From NCBI GenBank assembly GCA_023416275.1, contig JAEZIB010000192.1:3630-67629 (forward strand): a DNA stretch of 64,000 nt. The letters are read 5' to 3'. The translations under genes were made by a program, and so were the position numbers. The notes under the pieces were generated by a model that saw only the letters and a program-made list of their open reading frames with translations, made no database searches and was not told the origin of the DNA. This document shows, one piece after another, positions 27,467-35,280 of the stretch. Source of the DNA: Bacillota bacterium. GTDB lineage: Bacteria; Bacillota; Clostridia; Acetivibrionales; DSM-1351. Position 1 is the stretch's first letter; each line of letters opens with the position of its first letter.

Positions 27467-27697
27467 AATGATTTGCCTCCCAATGATAAGAAAAATTATA
27501 TCACTTTTATTAGTTTTCGAAAATAAAAACAATAATTGATACTATGAATTTTGGATAAATATAAACATTGATTTATCAATTAATATTTGGGTATTATGGA
27601 TACAGGCACAATATATTTTAGGAAAATCGAGAAGGGGGCGAATTCATCCTGGTACACCAAATAGGGTCTTTGAGCGAGTACTTGGGTGGAACTAATT

Positions 27698-28585
27698 ATG
27701 GAATACAAAGGTTATTCAATTAATTGTAAGAATGGAATTATGACAATAGAGGGTGTTAAAGATTTTAACTTAACACATATATTTGAGTGTGGACAGTGCT
27801 TTAGATGGATAAAGCAGCAGGATGGCAGTTATAATGGAATTGTTAATGACAAGTTTGTAAACGTTAGCTTAAGTAATGGAATTTTATATATTAAAAATGC
27901 GGAAGAACAGGATTTTATAGATGTCTGGTATGAATACTTTGATTTGGGAACAGATTACTCTAAAATCAAGTCTGTACTTGAGAAGGATGAAATTATGAAG
28001 GAGGCTATCAAAACAGGCTATGGTATCAGATTGCTCAGACAGGATTTCTGGGAAATGCTTATTTCCTTTATAATATCAGCAAATAATATGATACCTAGAA
28101 TAATGAAAACTGTAGATACTCTTTCAGTGCTAAAAGGAGGATGCATAGAAGCAAATTTTAATGCATATAGATTTCCCCAAATTCATGAACTTGCGAATGC
28201 CACTCTAGAAGAAATACAACAATGTAAAGCGGGATTTAGGTGCAAATATATTCATCAAACCTCCAGGCTTATGCACCAGGAGTCTATAACCAAAGAAATG
28301 CTTCAGTATTTAGATACTGATATGGCTAGAAAAGAACTGATGAAGCTTCCAGGCGTGGGGCCAAAGGTTGCAGACTGTATATTACTTTTCAGTGGTATTA
28401 AATATGATGTATTTCCAACAGATGTATGGGTTAAACGAGTAATGGAGGTGCTCTATTTTAAAAAAGAATCAAAACTAAAAGAAATACAAAGCTTTGCTAA
28501 AGACCAGTTTGGGGATTTGACAGGCTATGCACAGCAATATTTATTTTACCACGCAAGGTTAAACAGAATTGGTATGGATAAATAA
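27698..28585 (+). CDS. 8-oxoguanine DNA glycosylase (OGG1 type)
   Basis: The 295-residue enzyme has an N-terminal OGG domain (FECGQCFRWIKQQDGSY) and a helix-hairpin-helix glycosylase/lyase domain: catalytic Lys in QCKAGFRCKYIH, hairpin MKLPGVGPKVADC and conserved Asp in FPTDVWVKRVM. It excises 8-oxoguanine and nicks the abasic site. The ATG at 27698 follows GGTGGA; a GTG four codons upstream is also in frame. Confidence 0.92.
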   Translation: MEYKGYSINCKNGIMTIEGVKDFNLTHIFECGQCFRWIKQQDGSYNGIVNDKFVNVSLSNGILYIKNAEEQDFIDVWYEYFDLGTDYSKIKSVLEKDEIMKEAIKTGYGIRLLRQDFWEMLISFIISANNMIPRIMKTVDTLSVLKGGCIEANFNAYRFPQIHELANATLEEIQQCKAGFRCKYIHQTSRLMHQESITKEMLQYLDTDMARKELMKLPGVGPKVADCILLFSGIKYDVFPTDVWVKRVMEVLYFKKESKLKEIQSFAKDQFGDLTGYAQQYLFYHARLNRIGMDK

Positions 28586-28747
28586 CCAGCTAAAACTAGC
28601 TGAAAGTTGAGTTGTTAATAAAAATCTATATGGGAACTTTTTGATTATTAATACAATATTATGTAATGCAGACTAAATTTTTGGGTAGTAGCAACCTTTT
28701 ATTAGTCTAATTAGACAGGCATTTATATAATACTTTTTCGTTTTTAA

Positions 28748-28863
28748 AATATAAAAACACCCACGATAGTTTCACTTTAGTTGTTGTCGAAATGGGCGTG
28801 GGAGGTTAGTATTTGAACATCCTTTGCGGCTTCGCTCTATAGCCGCAAATGCGGTTATTTAAA
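28748..28863 (+). promoter_or_regulatory. Leader-repeat copy ahead of the DUF3343 gene
   Basis: CACCCACGATAG and GGGCGTGGGAGGTTAG reproduce the anti-Shine-Dalgarno/Shine-Dalgarno pair (CCCACG with CGTGGG). Unlike the other copies it is not next to a start codon: the DUF3343 ATG is about 110 bases downstream, after a hairpin TTTGCGGC/GCCGCAAA near 28828-28854. Confidence 0.55.
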
Positions 28864-28892
28864 ATGTGATTCCATATTTTAAATGCAAATTA
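28864..28892 (-). repeat. 29-bp dispersed repeat (copy 2)
   Basis: On the minus strand this matches 13221-13249 with one mismatch (TTTGCATTTAAAAT core followed by GGAATCACAT). It ends about 25 bases upstream of the DUF3343 start. Confidence 0.75.
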
Positions 28893-28916
28893 GTATAAGA
28901 AAATTGGAGTGGTTAT

Positions 28917-29171
28917 ATGAAGTGTATTGCTGTATTGGATTCAGGAAACCTTGTATATAAGCTAGATGCTGAACTTAAAAAAAGGGGCTTTAAGTTTGAA
29001 GTTGTATCAACTCCGTGCCATATTGCAAAAGGTGGATGCGGTTTATGCTTAAAGTTCCCAGAAGAATATCTTCAAGAAGTTATAGATGGATCGAGAGCAT
29101 GCAATACACCAATTAAAGAGGTGTATAAAATCATACCAAATATTACTAAGAATAAGTATAAAAGGTTGTAG
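28917..29171 (+). CDS. DUF3343 small protein (putative thiol/selenium carrier-like)
   Basis: The 84-residue protein matches DUF3343: KCIAVLDSGNLVYKLDAELKKRGF, then a Cys in STPCHIAKGGCGLCLKF. These proteins often neighbour sulfur, selenium or cysteine metabolism genes, and cysE-cysS follow about 700 bases later. The biochemical role is not known with certainty. GGAGTGG precedes the ATG. Confidence 0.8.
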   Translation: MKCIAVLDSGNLVYKLDAELKKRGFKFEVVSTPCHIAKGGCGLCLKFPEEYLQEVIDGSRACNTPIKEVYKIIPNITKNKYKRL

Positions 29172-29241
29172 GGATGAATACTTAAACAAAGGAATTTGCA
29201 GATTGGTGAAGATATACGTAGATAAATAAATCTTAGCTAAA

Positions 29242-29270
29242 TTTACTTTATAGTTTTAAGATGCTATAAT
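29242..29270 (+). promoter_or_regulatory. Promoter of the putative structured ncRNA
   Basis: TTTACT at 29242-29247 and a perfect TATAAT at 29265-29270 are separated by 17 bases. A start site near 29277 is expected. No open reading frame follows, but a structured region and a terminator do. Confidence 0.7.
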
Positions 29271-29276
29271 AGGGCT

Positions 29277-29575
29277 ATAAAGCAGGAGTTGATAGTATTT
29301 CAGCCAATTTGAGCTTTGATTAAAAGTTAATTTAATTTTCCTGAAATGAGCGCTAACCTTTTATTTTGAACCTACATTTGAAATAAGGGAGTCTGCTGTT
29401 TGATATCATATGTCAGGCCTAGGTAATTCCGACACACGGCATGAACGTTGTGCAACGGCGGAGGACGATTGCTGATATCTCCGGGACACCCACCTAGCTT
29501 GGGCTAGGTGTCAAAATACGAGGAGACGCCATTTTGGGATTAAAATTAGGATGAAAGGGCAGAGATGCCCTTTTA
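29277..29575 (+). ncRNA. Putative ~300-nt structured non-coding RNA
   Basis: The stretch from the promoter to a terminator (AAAGGGCA/TGCCCTTT, 29554-29575) has no open frame but is locally GC-rich. A long closing stem pairs 29333-29348 (TAATTTTCCTGAAATG) with 29530-29548. Inside lie a hairpin CACCTAGC/GCTAGGTG (29491-29510) and GTTG/CAAC, and conserved-looking purine tracts such as GGCGGAGGACGA. It lacks T-box, SRP, RNase P, tmRNA and S-box signatures. A raiA- or 6S-type RNA is possible, but I cannot assign the family. As cysE is about 280 bases further on, a long leader is less likely. Confidence 0.65.
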
Positions 29576-29854
29576 TTTATGAAAAGATTCTGAATAAGAG
29601 TATTTTCTGAGTTCTAATCTTTTATTAGAGTTCGTTCCTCTTCCCATACATAATCACAATATTTGTTTACAGGAAAAATTAAAACTGTTAAAATTACTAT
29701 TATTATAAAATAATTATTTGATAGCCTTTATATTTGGAAAGTTGAGTTGATCAGCATTACATTGTATCATATAAGAATATATTAATATTGGATATTTATT
29801 AAATTACAGGTGATTTGGAAAAAAAATATCATTTTGTTTGTTGAGGGTTAGATT

Positions 29855-30586
29855 ATGAAAAATGGTCTTATAAATGATGCTAAATTAATAGCAAGTCGAG
29901 ACCCGGCTGCTAAAAGTGCATTAGAAGTAATACTTCTTTATCCGGGCTTTCATGTGCTTATTTACCATAAATTAGCTCGTTGGTTTTATAAAAATAGAAT
30001 ATTTTTTATTGCCAGGCTTATTTCCCAACTGGGCAGATTTTTTACGGGAATAGAGATACATCCTGGTGCAACGCTAGGTAAGGGGTTATTTATTGACCAT
30101 GGTATGGGTATAGTCATTGGTGAATCGGCAGTTATTGGAGATAATTGCACTATATATCATGGGGTAACCTTAGGTGGTACTGGTAAAGAGAAGGGAAAGA
30201 AGCGTCACCCAACTATCGGAAATAATGTACTTATCGGCGCAGGAGCTAAAGTGCTTGGACCATGTACAGTAGGAGATAATTCACTTATAGGTGCTAATAC
30301 ATTTGTATCTTTTGATGTTGAGCCCAATTCAACAGTTGTGGGTGCAAAAGGCAGAATTGTTAGAAAACGCAATGAGAAGGTTGGTTCGCCATCTGAGGCA
30401 CTAGATCAAATACACATGCCAGATCCTATAGCTCGTGAGTTATGTAGATTAACTGCAAGACTTGAAGAACTAGAAAATCAGGTTATGGGCAGAAGTAAGG
30501 GACCTTGTGCTATTAAAAAATACAATGATTCATACGTATTTGAAAATAAGGATGAGAATGGAGAATATATTGAGGATGAATTTTAA
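29855..30586 (+). CDS. cysE: Serine O-acetyltransferase
   Basis: The 243-residue protein has the N-terminal SATase helices and a left-handed hexapeptide-repeat domain: GIEIHPGATLGKGLFIDHGMG with the catalytic His region, IGDNCTIYHGVTLGGTGKEKGKRHPTIGNNV in outline, and GANTFV. It makes O-acetylserine for cysteine synthesis. cysS follows after 132 bases, the usual Firmicutes order. No T-box leader was found upstream. Confidence 0.93.
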   Translation: MKNGLINDAKLIASRDPAAKSALEVILLYPGFHVLIYHKLARWFYKNRIFFIARLISQLGRFFTGIEIHPGATLGKGLFIDHGMGIVIGESAVIGDNCTIYHGVTLGGTGKEKGKKRHPTIGNNVLIGAGAKVLGPCTVGDNSLIGANTFVSFDVEPNSTVVGAKGRIVRKRNEKVGSPSEALDQIHMPDPIARELCRLTARLEELENQVMGRSKGPCAIKKYNDSYVFENKDENGEYIEDEF

Positions 30587-30718
30587 GGTATAAACCTCAA
30601 TAATTAAGTGAAGTAGCATACATAAGTGATAAAAATCTAATACTATTTTAATTCAAGATATTGGAAGTTTATTATTTTTATTATAATATAGAATGAAGTT
30701 ATACGAAAGGAGAAGGAA

Positions 30719-32104
30719 ATGAAGGTTTACAATACGCTTTCAAGGCAAAAAGAGGATTTTAAGCCTATTAATGATAAAGAGGTCTGCATTTATTCATGTG
30801 GGCCAACAGTCTACAATTATGCACATATTGGTAATTTAAGAACCTATATATTTATGGATATGTTAAGGAGGGTGCTTGAATATAATGGGTATGCTCTTAA
30901 GCATGTAATGAATATAACTGATGTAGGCCATCTGGTTTCAGATGAGGACGATGGAGAGGACAAGATGCTTAAGGGTGCTAGAGAACAAAAAAAGACACCT
31001 TGGCAGATTGCTGAATTCTATACAGAGGCATTTATGAAGGACATAAAGGCTCTTAATATAGAGGTTCCTGAAATTGTTCCAAAGGCAACTGAACATATTC
31101 CTGAAATGATTGAATTTGTTGAGGGACTGATTGAAAAAGGTTTTGGATATGAAACCAGTGATGGAATATATTTTGATATTAAGAAGTTTGATGGATATGG
31201 CAAGTTATCCAGAGCTAATCTAGATGAGCAAATAGCAGGAGCAAGAGTTGAGGTAAATGAAGAAAAGAGGCACCCTGCTGATTTTGCCATATGGAAAAAG
31301 GCACCAAAAGAACATATTATGCAGTGGCAAAGTCCATGGGGTATGGGATATCCAGGCTGGCACATAGAGTGCTCCGCAATGGGAAGAAAATATCTCGGAG
31401 ATGTATTTGACATTCATACTGGCGGTGTAGATCATATTCCGGTTCACCATGAAAATGAAATTGCTCAGTCAGAGGCTCTACTTGGTGAGCCTGCTGTTAA
31501 CTATTGGATGCATAGTGAATTTATGATGGTTAATAACGGTAAAATGTCAAAAAGTCTTGGAAACACGTATACAATTGATAATTTAAGAGAAAAGGGATAT
31601 GACCCCCTTGCATTCAGGTATATGTGCTTGAATGCTCACTATAGAAATAAGTTTAATTTCACATGGGATGTAATGCAGTCTGCTCAGGTATCCTACGATA
31701 GATTTGTAGAGGGCTGCCAATCACATAAGGATGGCACAGATAATGTGGACAGTGCTGTTATAAATGGTTTTCTCAGTGACTTTGAGGAGGCTGTTAATGA
31801 TGATTTAAACATTCCAAAGGCACTAGGTGTTGCATGGAATGCAGTGAGGTATGGAAAGAAATCACAACAGATATTTGAGCTTCTTACAAGGATGAACAGG
31901 ATATTTGGATTTGACTTGGATAAAAAGAAGGTTGAAAGCAGCGAACCTGAGGTTTCTCCAGAGATACAAGCACTTATAGATGAAAGAGAGCAAGCTCGTA
32001 AGGACAAGAACTGGAAGCGTTCAGACGAAATCAGAGATGAGCTCAAGGCATTAGGTATTGTGATAGAAGATACTGCTAACGGAGCAAAGGTAAAGTATTT
32101 ATAA
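30719..32104 (+). CDS. cysS: Cysteinyl-tRNA synthetase
   Basis: This is a full-length 461-residue class I synthetase. It has the zinc Cys in YSCGPTVYNYAHIGN with the HIGN signature, GWHIECSAM, the HHENEIAQSE region, and the KMSKSLGN motif. It charges tRNA-Cys in the cytoplasm. GGAGAAGG precedes the ATG. It is part of the conserved cysE-cysS-mrnC-rlmB-yacP-sigH block, here interrupted by two extra genes. Confidence 0.97.
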   Translation: MKVYNTLSRQKEDFKPINDKEVCIYSCGPTVYNYAHIGNLRTYIFMDMLRRVLEYNGYALKHVMNITDVGHLVSDEDDGEDKMLKGAREQKKTPWQIAEFYTEAFMKDIKALNIEVPEIVPKATEHIPEMIEFVEGLIEKGFGYETSDGIYFDIKKFDGYGKLSRANLDEQIAGARVEVNEEKRHPADFAIWKKAPKEHIMQWQSPWGMGYPGWHIECSAMGRKYLGDVFDIHTGGVDHIPVHHENEIAQSEALLGEPAVNYWMHSEFMMVNNGKMSKSLGNTYTIDNLREKGYDPLAFRYMCLNAHYRNKFNFTWDVMQSAQVSYDRFVEGCQSHKDGTDNVDSAVINGFLSDFEEAVNDDLNIPKALGVAWNAVRYGKKSQQIFELLTRMNRIFGFDLDKKKVESSEPEVSPEIQALIDEREQARKDKNWKRSDEIRDELKALGIVIEDTANGAKVKYL

Positions 32105-32115
32105 AAAGTATAAAT

Positions 32116-32226
32116 CAACTTTTACACATAAAAATTCTATCAGTGCGGTAGGCTTATCAATGGTTTGTTTTTAACCCAACTTTACATTGATAAGTTTACC
32201 AACCTACAATTTTCAAATACAAAAGT
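32116..32226. repeat. Two inverted copies of the dispersed ~60-bp repeat (copies 4 and 5)
   Basis: A plus-strand copy (32116-32168: CAACTTTTACAC, AAAATTCTA, CTTATCAATGG) faces a minus-strand copy (32175-32226: CCCAACTTTACATTGATAAG, ACCTACAATTTTC, AAAAGTT). Together they form a large inverted repeat behind cysS, which could end transcription. Confidence 0.7.
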
Positions 32227-32468
32227 TACAAAATATTTTTAATAATATATTCAAGGTAAGGAATGCTTATACTAAGGGGTTGGTTGGAACATAAAATACT
32301 CTAGCCAATTCTTTTTTTATGGATTTGTATTTGATACTACAGAAACATGCATTTTTTAATTAAGATTTGAATATTCAAAATTTTTATTTGTTTAGTAAAT
32401 TCAGATACACATACGGTTCAGTTTGTTCATATTATGTAAATAGAATTACAAATTAAGGATGAGCATTT

Positions 32469-33299
32469 ATGAATAGGCTCCGAGAATTTATAGCCTTAAT
32501 AAACTCCAAAATTGGTTCGGGATATGTATACGGTGGTCAAAATAGTATACCTCTTACAAGAGAAGCCTTAAACCAACTTGTTAAAACGTATGGCAAAACT
32601 CATTATTATTTTAGTAATTACTCGGCAGAAAGATGGTTGGGAAAAGAATATTACGATTGCTCGGGGCTCATTGTGTACGCTTTGCGCAAAATAGGTCTTA
32701 TACCCATGAATTTTGACTATACATCAAATGATATATATGTTAAGCTTTGCAGGAAGATACCTAAAAGTGAGCTTAGAGCCGGAGATTTATGTTTTCAAAA
32801 ATCTAATTCGGGTATAGTTCATGTAGGAGTATATATGGGTAATGATAGGGTGACCCATGCAAGAGGCACTTATTATGGAGTGGTAAATACTACACTATTT
32901 AGTTCTTTTAACTTGTTTGGAAGATTAAAATTTTTTGAAAATGAAGTTCCAGATGTTAAGATTACATTTATGAGTGCAATAAAAAAGGTTGTATTTGATA
33001 CTAATGTATATGAACAACCACACGAACAATCAGCTAGTATTGGAAAACTTGCAAAAGGCAAATTGGCAACTGTAGAGGGCAAGACTGATAACAACTGGTA
33101 TTTGGTAGCTATAGACAATAAAAAGGGATATGTGCAATTATCAGCCCTTAAGGATTATGATGAACTACTTGAGGCTCTTGAATTCTTAAGTGAGAAAACA
33201 GGAATCAGCAAGGAATACTGGTATAAACATGCAACAGACCTCAAATGGCTGGATGTTTGTTTTATAAAGATAGCAAAGAGTTTTGGAGCTGATTTATAG
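32469..33299 (+). CDS. NlpC/P60-type peptidase with SH3-like domain
   Basis: The 276-residue protein has an NlpC/P60 domain (catalytic Cys in YDCSGLIVYAL, His in GIVHVGVYMGNDRVTHA) and a bacterial SH3-like segment (TNVYEQPHEQSASIGKLAKGKLATVEG). The family cleaves peptidoglycan stem peptides. No signal peptide is visible, which is unusual for a wall enzyme and may point to release by lysis or a phage-like origin. It separates cysS from mrnC together with the exonuclease gene. Confidence 0.85.
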   Translation: MNRLREFIALINSKIGSGYVYGGQNSIPLTREALNQLVKTYGKTHYYFSNYSAERWLGKEYYDCSGLIVYALRKIGLIPMNFDYTSNDIYVKLCRKIPKSELRAGDLCFQKSNSGIVHVGVYMGNDRVTHARGTYYGVVNTTLFSSFNLFGRLKFFENEVPDVKITFMSAIKKVVFDTNVYEQPHEQSASIGKLAKGKLATVEGKTDNNWYLVAIDNKKGYVQLSALKDYDELLEALEFLSEKTGISKEYWYKHATDLKWLDVCFIKIAKSFGADL

Positions 33300-33457
33300 T
33301 TATAGCAAATTTAAGGCAATTAAGCGAAAATCCATTGATATTAGATTATAGGTTGTACAATAATCAAATTGGTGCTTGTAATTGTGGATTTTATATACTG
33401 TGAAATTACTAATATACATATGTGGATAATTTTGAAGATAAAAATGGGGGGAAACAT

Positions 33458-34213
33458 ATGACAAAGCTTATATCCTGGAATGTTAACGGGCTAAGAGCAT
33501 GTATAGGAAAAGGGTTTCTAGATTTTTTCAATGAGGTAAATGCAGATATATTTTGCATACAGGAAAGCAAGCTGCAGGAAGGGCAATTACAGCTTGAATT
33601 AGATGGTTATGAGCAATTTTGGAATTACGCTTCTAAAAAGGGTTATTCAGGAACAGCTATTTTTACTAAAATAAAGCCTCTTTCATCTTTTTGTGGAATA
33701 GGGATCGAGGAGCACGATAATGAAGGGCGTGTTATTACACTGGAATTTGAAGAGTATTTTCTGGTGAATGTTTATACGCCAAATTCAAAGCGTGAGCTTG
33801 AGAGGCTAGAATATAGAATGAAGTGGGAGGATGATTTCAGGGTTTATCTTAAGAAATTAGAGGAAAAGAAGCCTGTTATTTTTTGTGGGGATATGAATGT
33901 TGCACATAATGATATAGATTTAAAAAATCCAAAAACCAACAGAAATAGTGCTGGCTTTACTACTCAGGAGAGGGACAAGCTTACAGAATTATTATCTCAA
34001 GGTTTTATAGATACCTATAGAAGTTTATATCCTGATAAACCAGACGCATACACATGGTGGTCTTATATGTTTAGTGCTAGAGCTAAAAATGCTGGTTGGA
34101 GAATTGACTATTTCTGTGTATCTGAGTGTTTGAAGGACAGAATAGAGTCAGCTGAAATATATAGTGAGGTTATGGGTTCTGATCACTGTCCTGTGGGTTT
34201 AGTTATAAAGTAA
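33458..34213 (+). CDS. Exodeoxyribonuclease III / AP endonuclease
   Basis: The 251-residue enzyme has the ExoIII-type endonuclease/exonuclease/phosphatase fold: MTKLISWNVNGLRACIGKGF, FCIQESKLQ with the metal Glu, FCGDMNVAH, and GSDHCPVGL at the end. It acts in base-excision repair. The ATG at 33458 is preceded by GGGGGG and matches the family start; an earlier ATG at 33422 overlaps a DnaA box. Further DnaA boxes follow the gene. Confidence 0.94.
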   Translation: MTKLISWNVNGLRACIGKGFLDFFNEVNADIFCIQESKLQEGQLQLELDGYEQFWNYASKKGYSGTAIFTKIKPLSSFCGIGIEEHDNEGRVITLEFEEYFLVNVYTPNSKRELERLEYRMKWEDDFRVYLKKLEEKKPVIFCGDMNVAHNDIDLKNPKTNRNSAGFTTQERDKLTELLSQGFIDTYRSLYPDKPDAYTWWSYMFSARAKNAGWRIDYFCVSECLKDRIESAEIYSEVMGSDHCPVGLVIK

Positions 34214-34220
34214 TATCAAT

Positions 34221-34381
34221 TTATTCACAGGGTGGATAAGCCTATTTTTAATATATACACAGTTTAGTCCACATTATCCACAGAAATCATGTCCACAAAG
34301 GGGAAAAAGTGTGGATAAGTAGGGCGATTATTAAAAAACCAATGTTCTAAAGGCATAATTTATGATTTTGGTTGTGGATAA
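34221..34381. promoter_or_regulatory. Cluster of DnaA boxes
   Basis: Perfect TTATCCACA boxes occur at 34274-34282 (plus), 34310-34318 (minus) and 34373-34381 (minus). One-mismatch boxes occur at 34221-34229 (TTATTCACA) and 34231-34239 (minus), and a further perfect box lies at 33421-33429 (minus). No dnaA, dnaN or rpmH gene is nearby, so this is more likely a DnaA-binding or titration cluster, or a regulatory site, than the replication origin. Confidence 0.75.
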
Positions 34382-34652
34382 TATTTATTTGAGTTTATTA
34401 TATTAGTTTATAACGAGTCAAGAAAATGTTTTATCAAACAAAAGTTTAGTGTATAATTATACTTAGTCTGCATTTGCAACATTATCGCGTTCAATTACAG
34501 TTTAAAAAGCTCTGCTTGCCCCAATTAGTTGAGTATATAAAATTTAGACTAAAGGATTAAAGCATATAGGGCTTCTGGGTTTTCTTTTGTGACAAGGTTA
34601 AATGCAGGCTCGTATATGTAAGACAGAATGAGTAATAAGGTTGGAGAAGATA

Positions 34653-35072
34653 ATGTTTGAAGATATTGTTAGCAATATGCGTAAGGACTTTGATATAAAA
34701 CCAATGGAGGTACTGAATCTTCAGCCATTGGTTTTGGCATATATAGGTGATGCAGTTTATGAAGTATATATTCGCACTATGCTTGTGATAAATAAGAAGA
34801 CTAATGTTAATATGCTTCATAAGATGTCAATAAAGTATGTTAATGCAAAAGCACAGTCAGATATTATTCATAGAATAATGGACAAGCTAACTCAGGATGA
34901 GCAGGATGTAGTCAGAAGGGGTAGAAATGCAAAATCAGCTACAGCTCCCAAACATGCTGAAATAACTGATTATAGGTATTCTACTGGATATGAGGCATTA
35001 ATAGGCTATTTGTATCTTACAAACGATATAGAGAGACTAACGTATATATTGAGGTTGTCTGTTGAAGAATAG
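34653..35072 (+). CDS. mrnC: Mini-ribonuclease III
   Basis: The 139-residue protein has only the RNase III catalytic domain: LQPLVLAYIGDAVYEVYIRTML, VNAKAQ, and the second acidic cluster in YRYSTGYEALIGYLYLTND. It matures 23S rRNA ends in Firmicutes. The ATG at 34653 has GGAG 9 bases upstream; the TTG at 34641 is part of that region. It directly precedes rlmB as in Bacillus. Confidence 0.93.
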   Translation: MFEDIVSNMRKDFDIKPMEVLNLQPLVLAYIGDAVYEVYIRTMLVINKKTNVNMLHKMSIKYVNAKAQSDIIHRIMDKLTQDEQDVVRRGRNAKSATAPKHAEITDYRYSTGYEALIGYLYLTNDIERLTYILRLSVEE

Positions 35073-35280
35073 TAAATACATCTCCTAGTAAAAATATAAC
35101 TTTCAACTTTTCTACTCAAAAAGCGGAGCTGGACAAAACAAATTCATTATAAAAATAAGCTATAAAGGAGTTTATATTTCTGTGAATAATGTGTTAGTTT
35201 GTATGGTTCTAGCTAACAAAATAGATTGGGAAGGCTGAGCAATAAAAAATATAATAATAGTGAAAGAGTAGGTTTACGTA

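Noticed and set aside
29277..29575. T-box or S-box riboswitch for cysE-cysS
   Set aside because: No T-box core (TGGNACCGCG-type) or S-box motifs, and a terminator plus about 280 further bases separate it from cysE.
34221..34381. Chromosomal replication origin
   Set aside because: DnaA boxes are present, but dnaA, dnaN, rpmH and a clear AT-rich unwinding element linked to them are not in the window.
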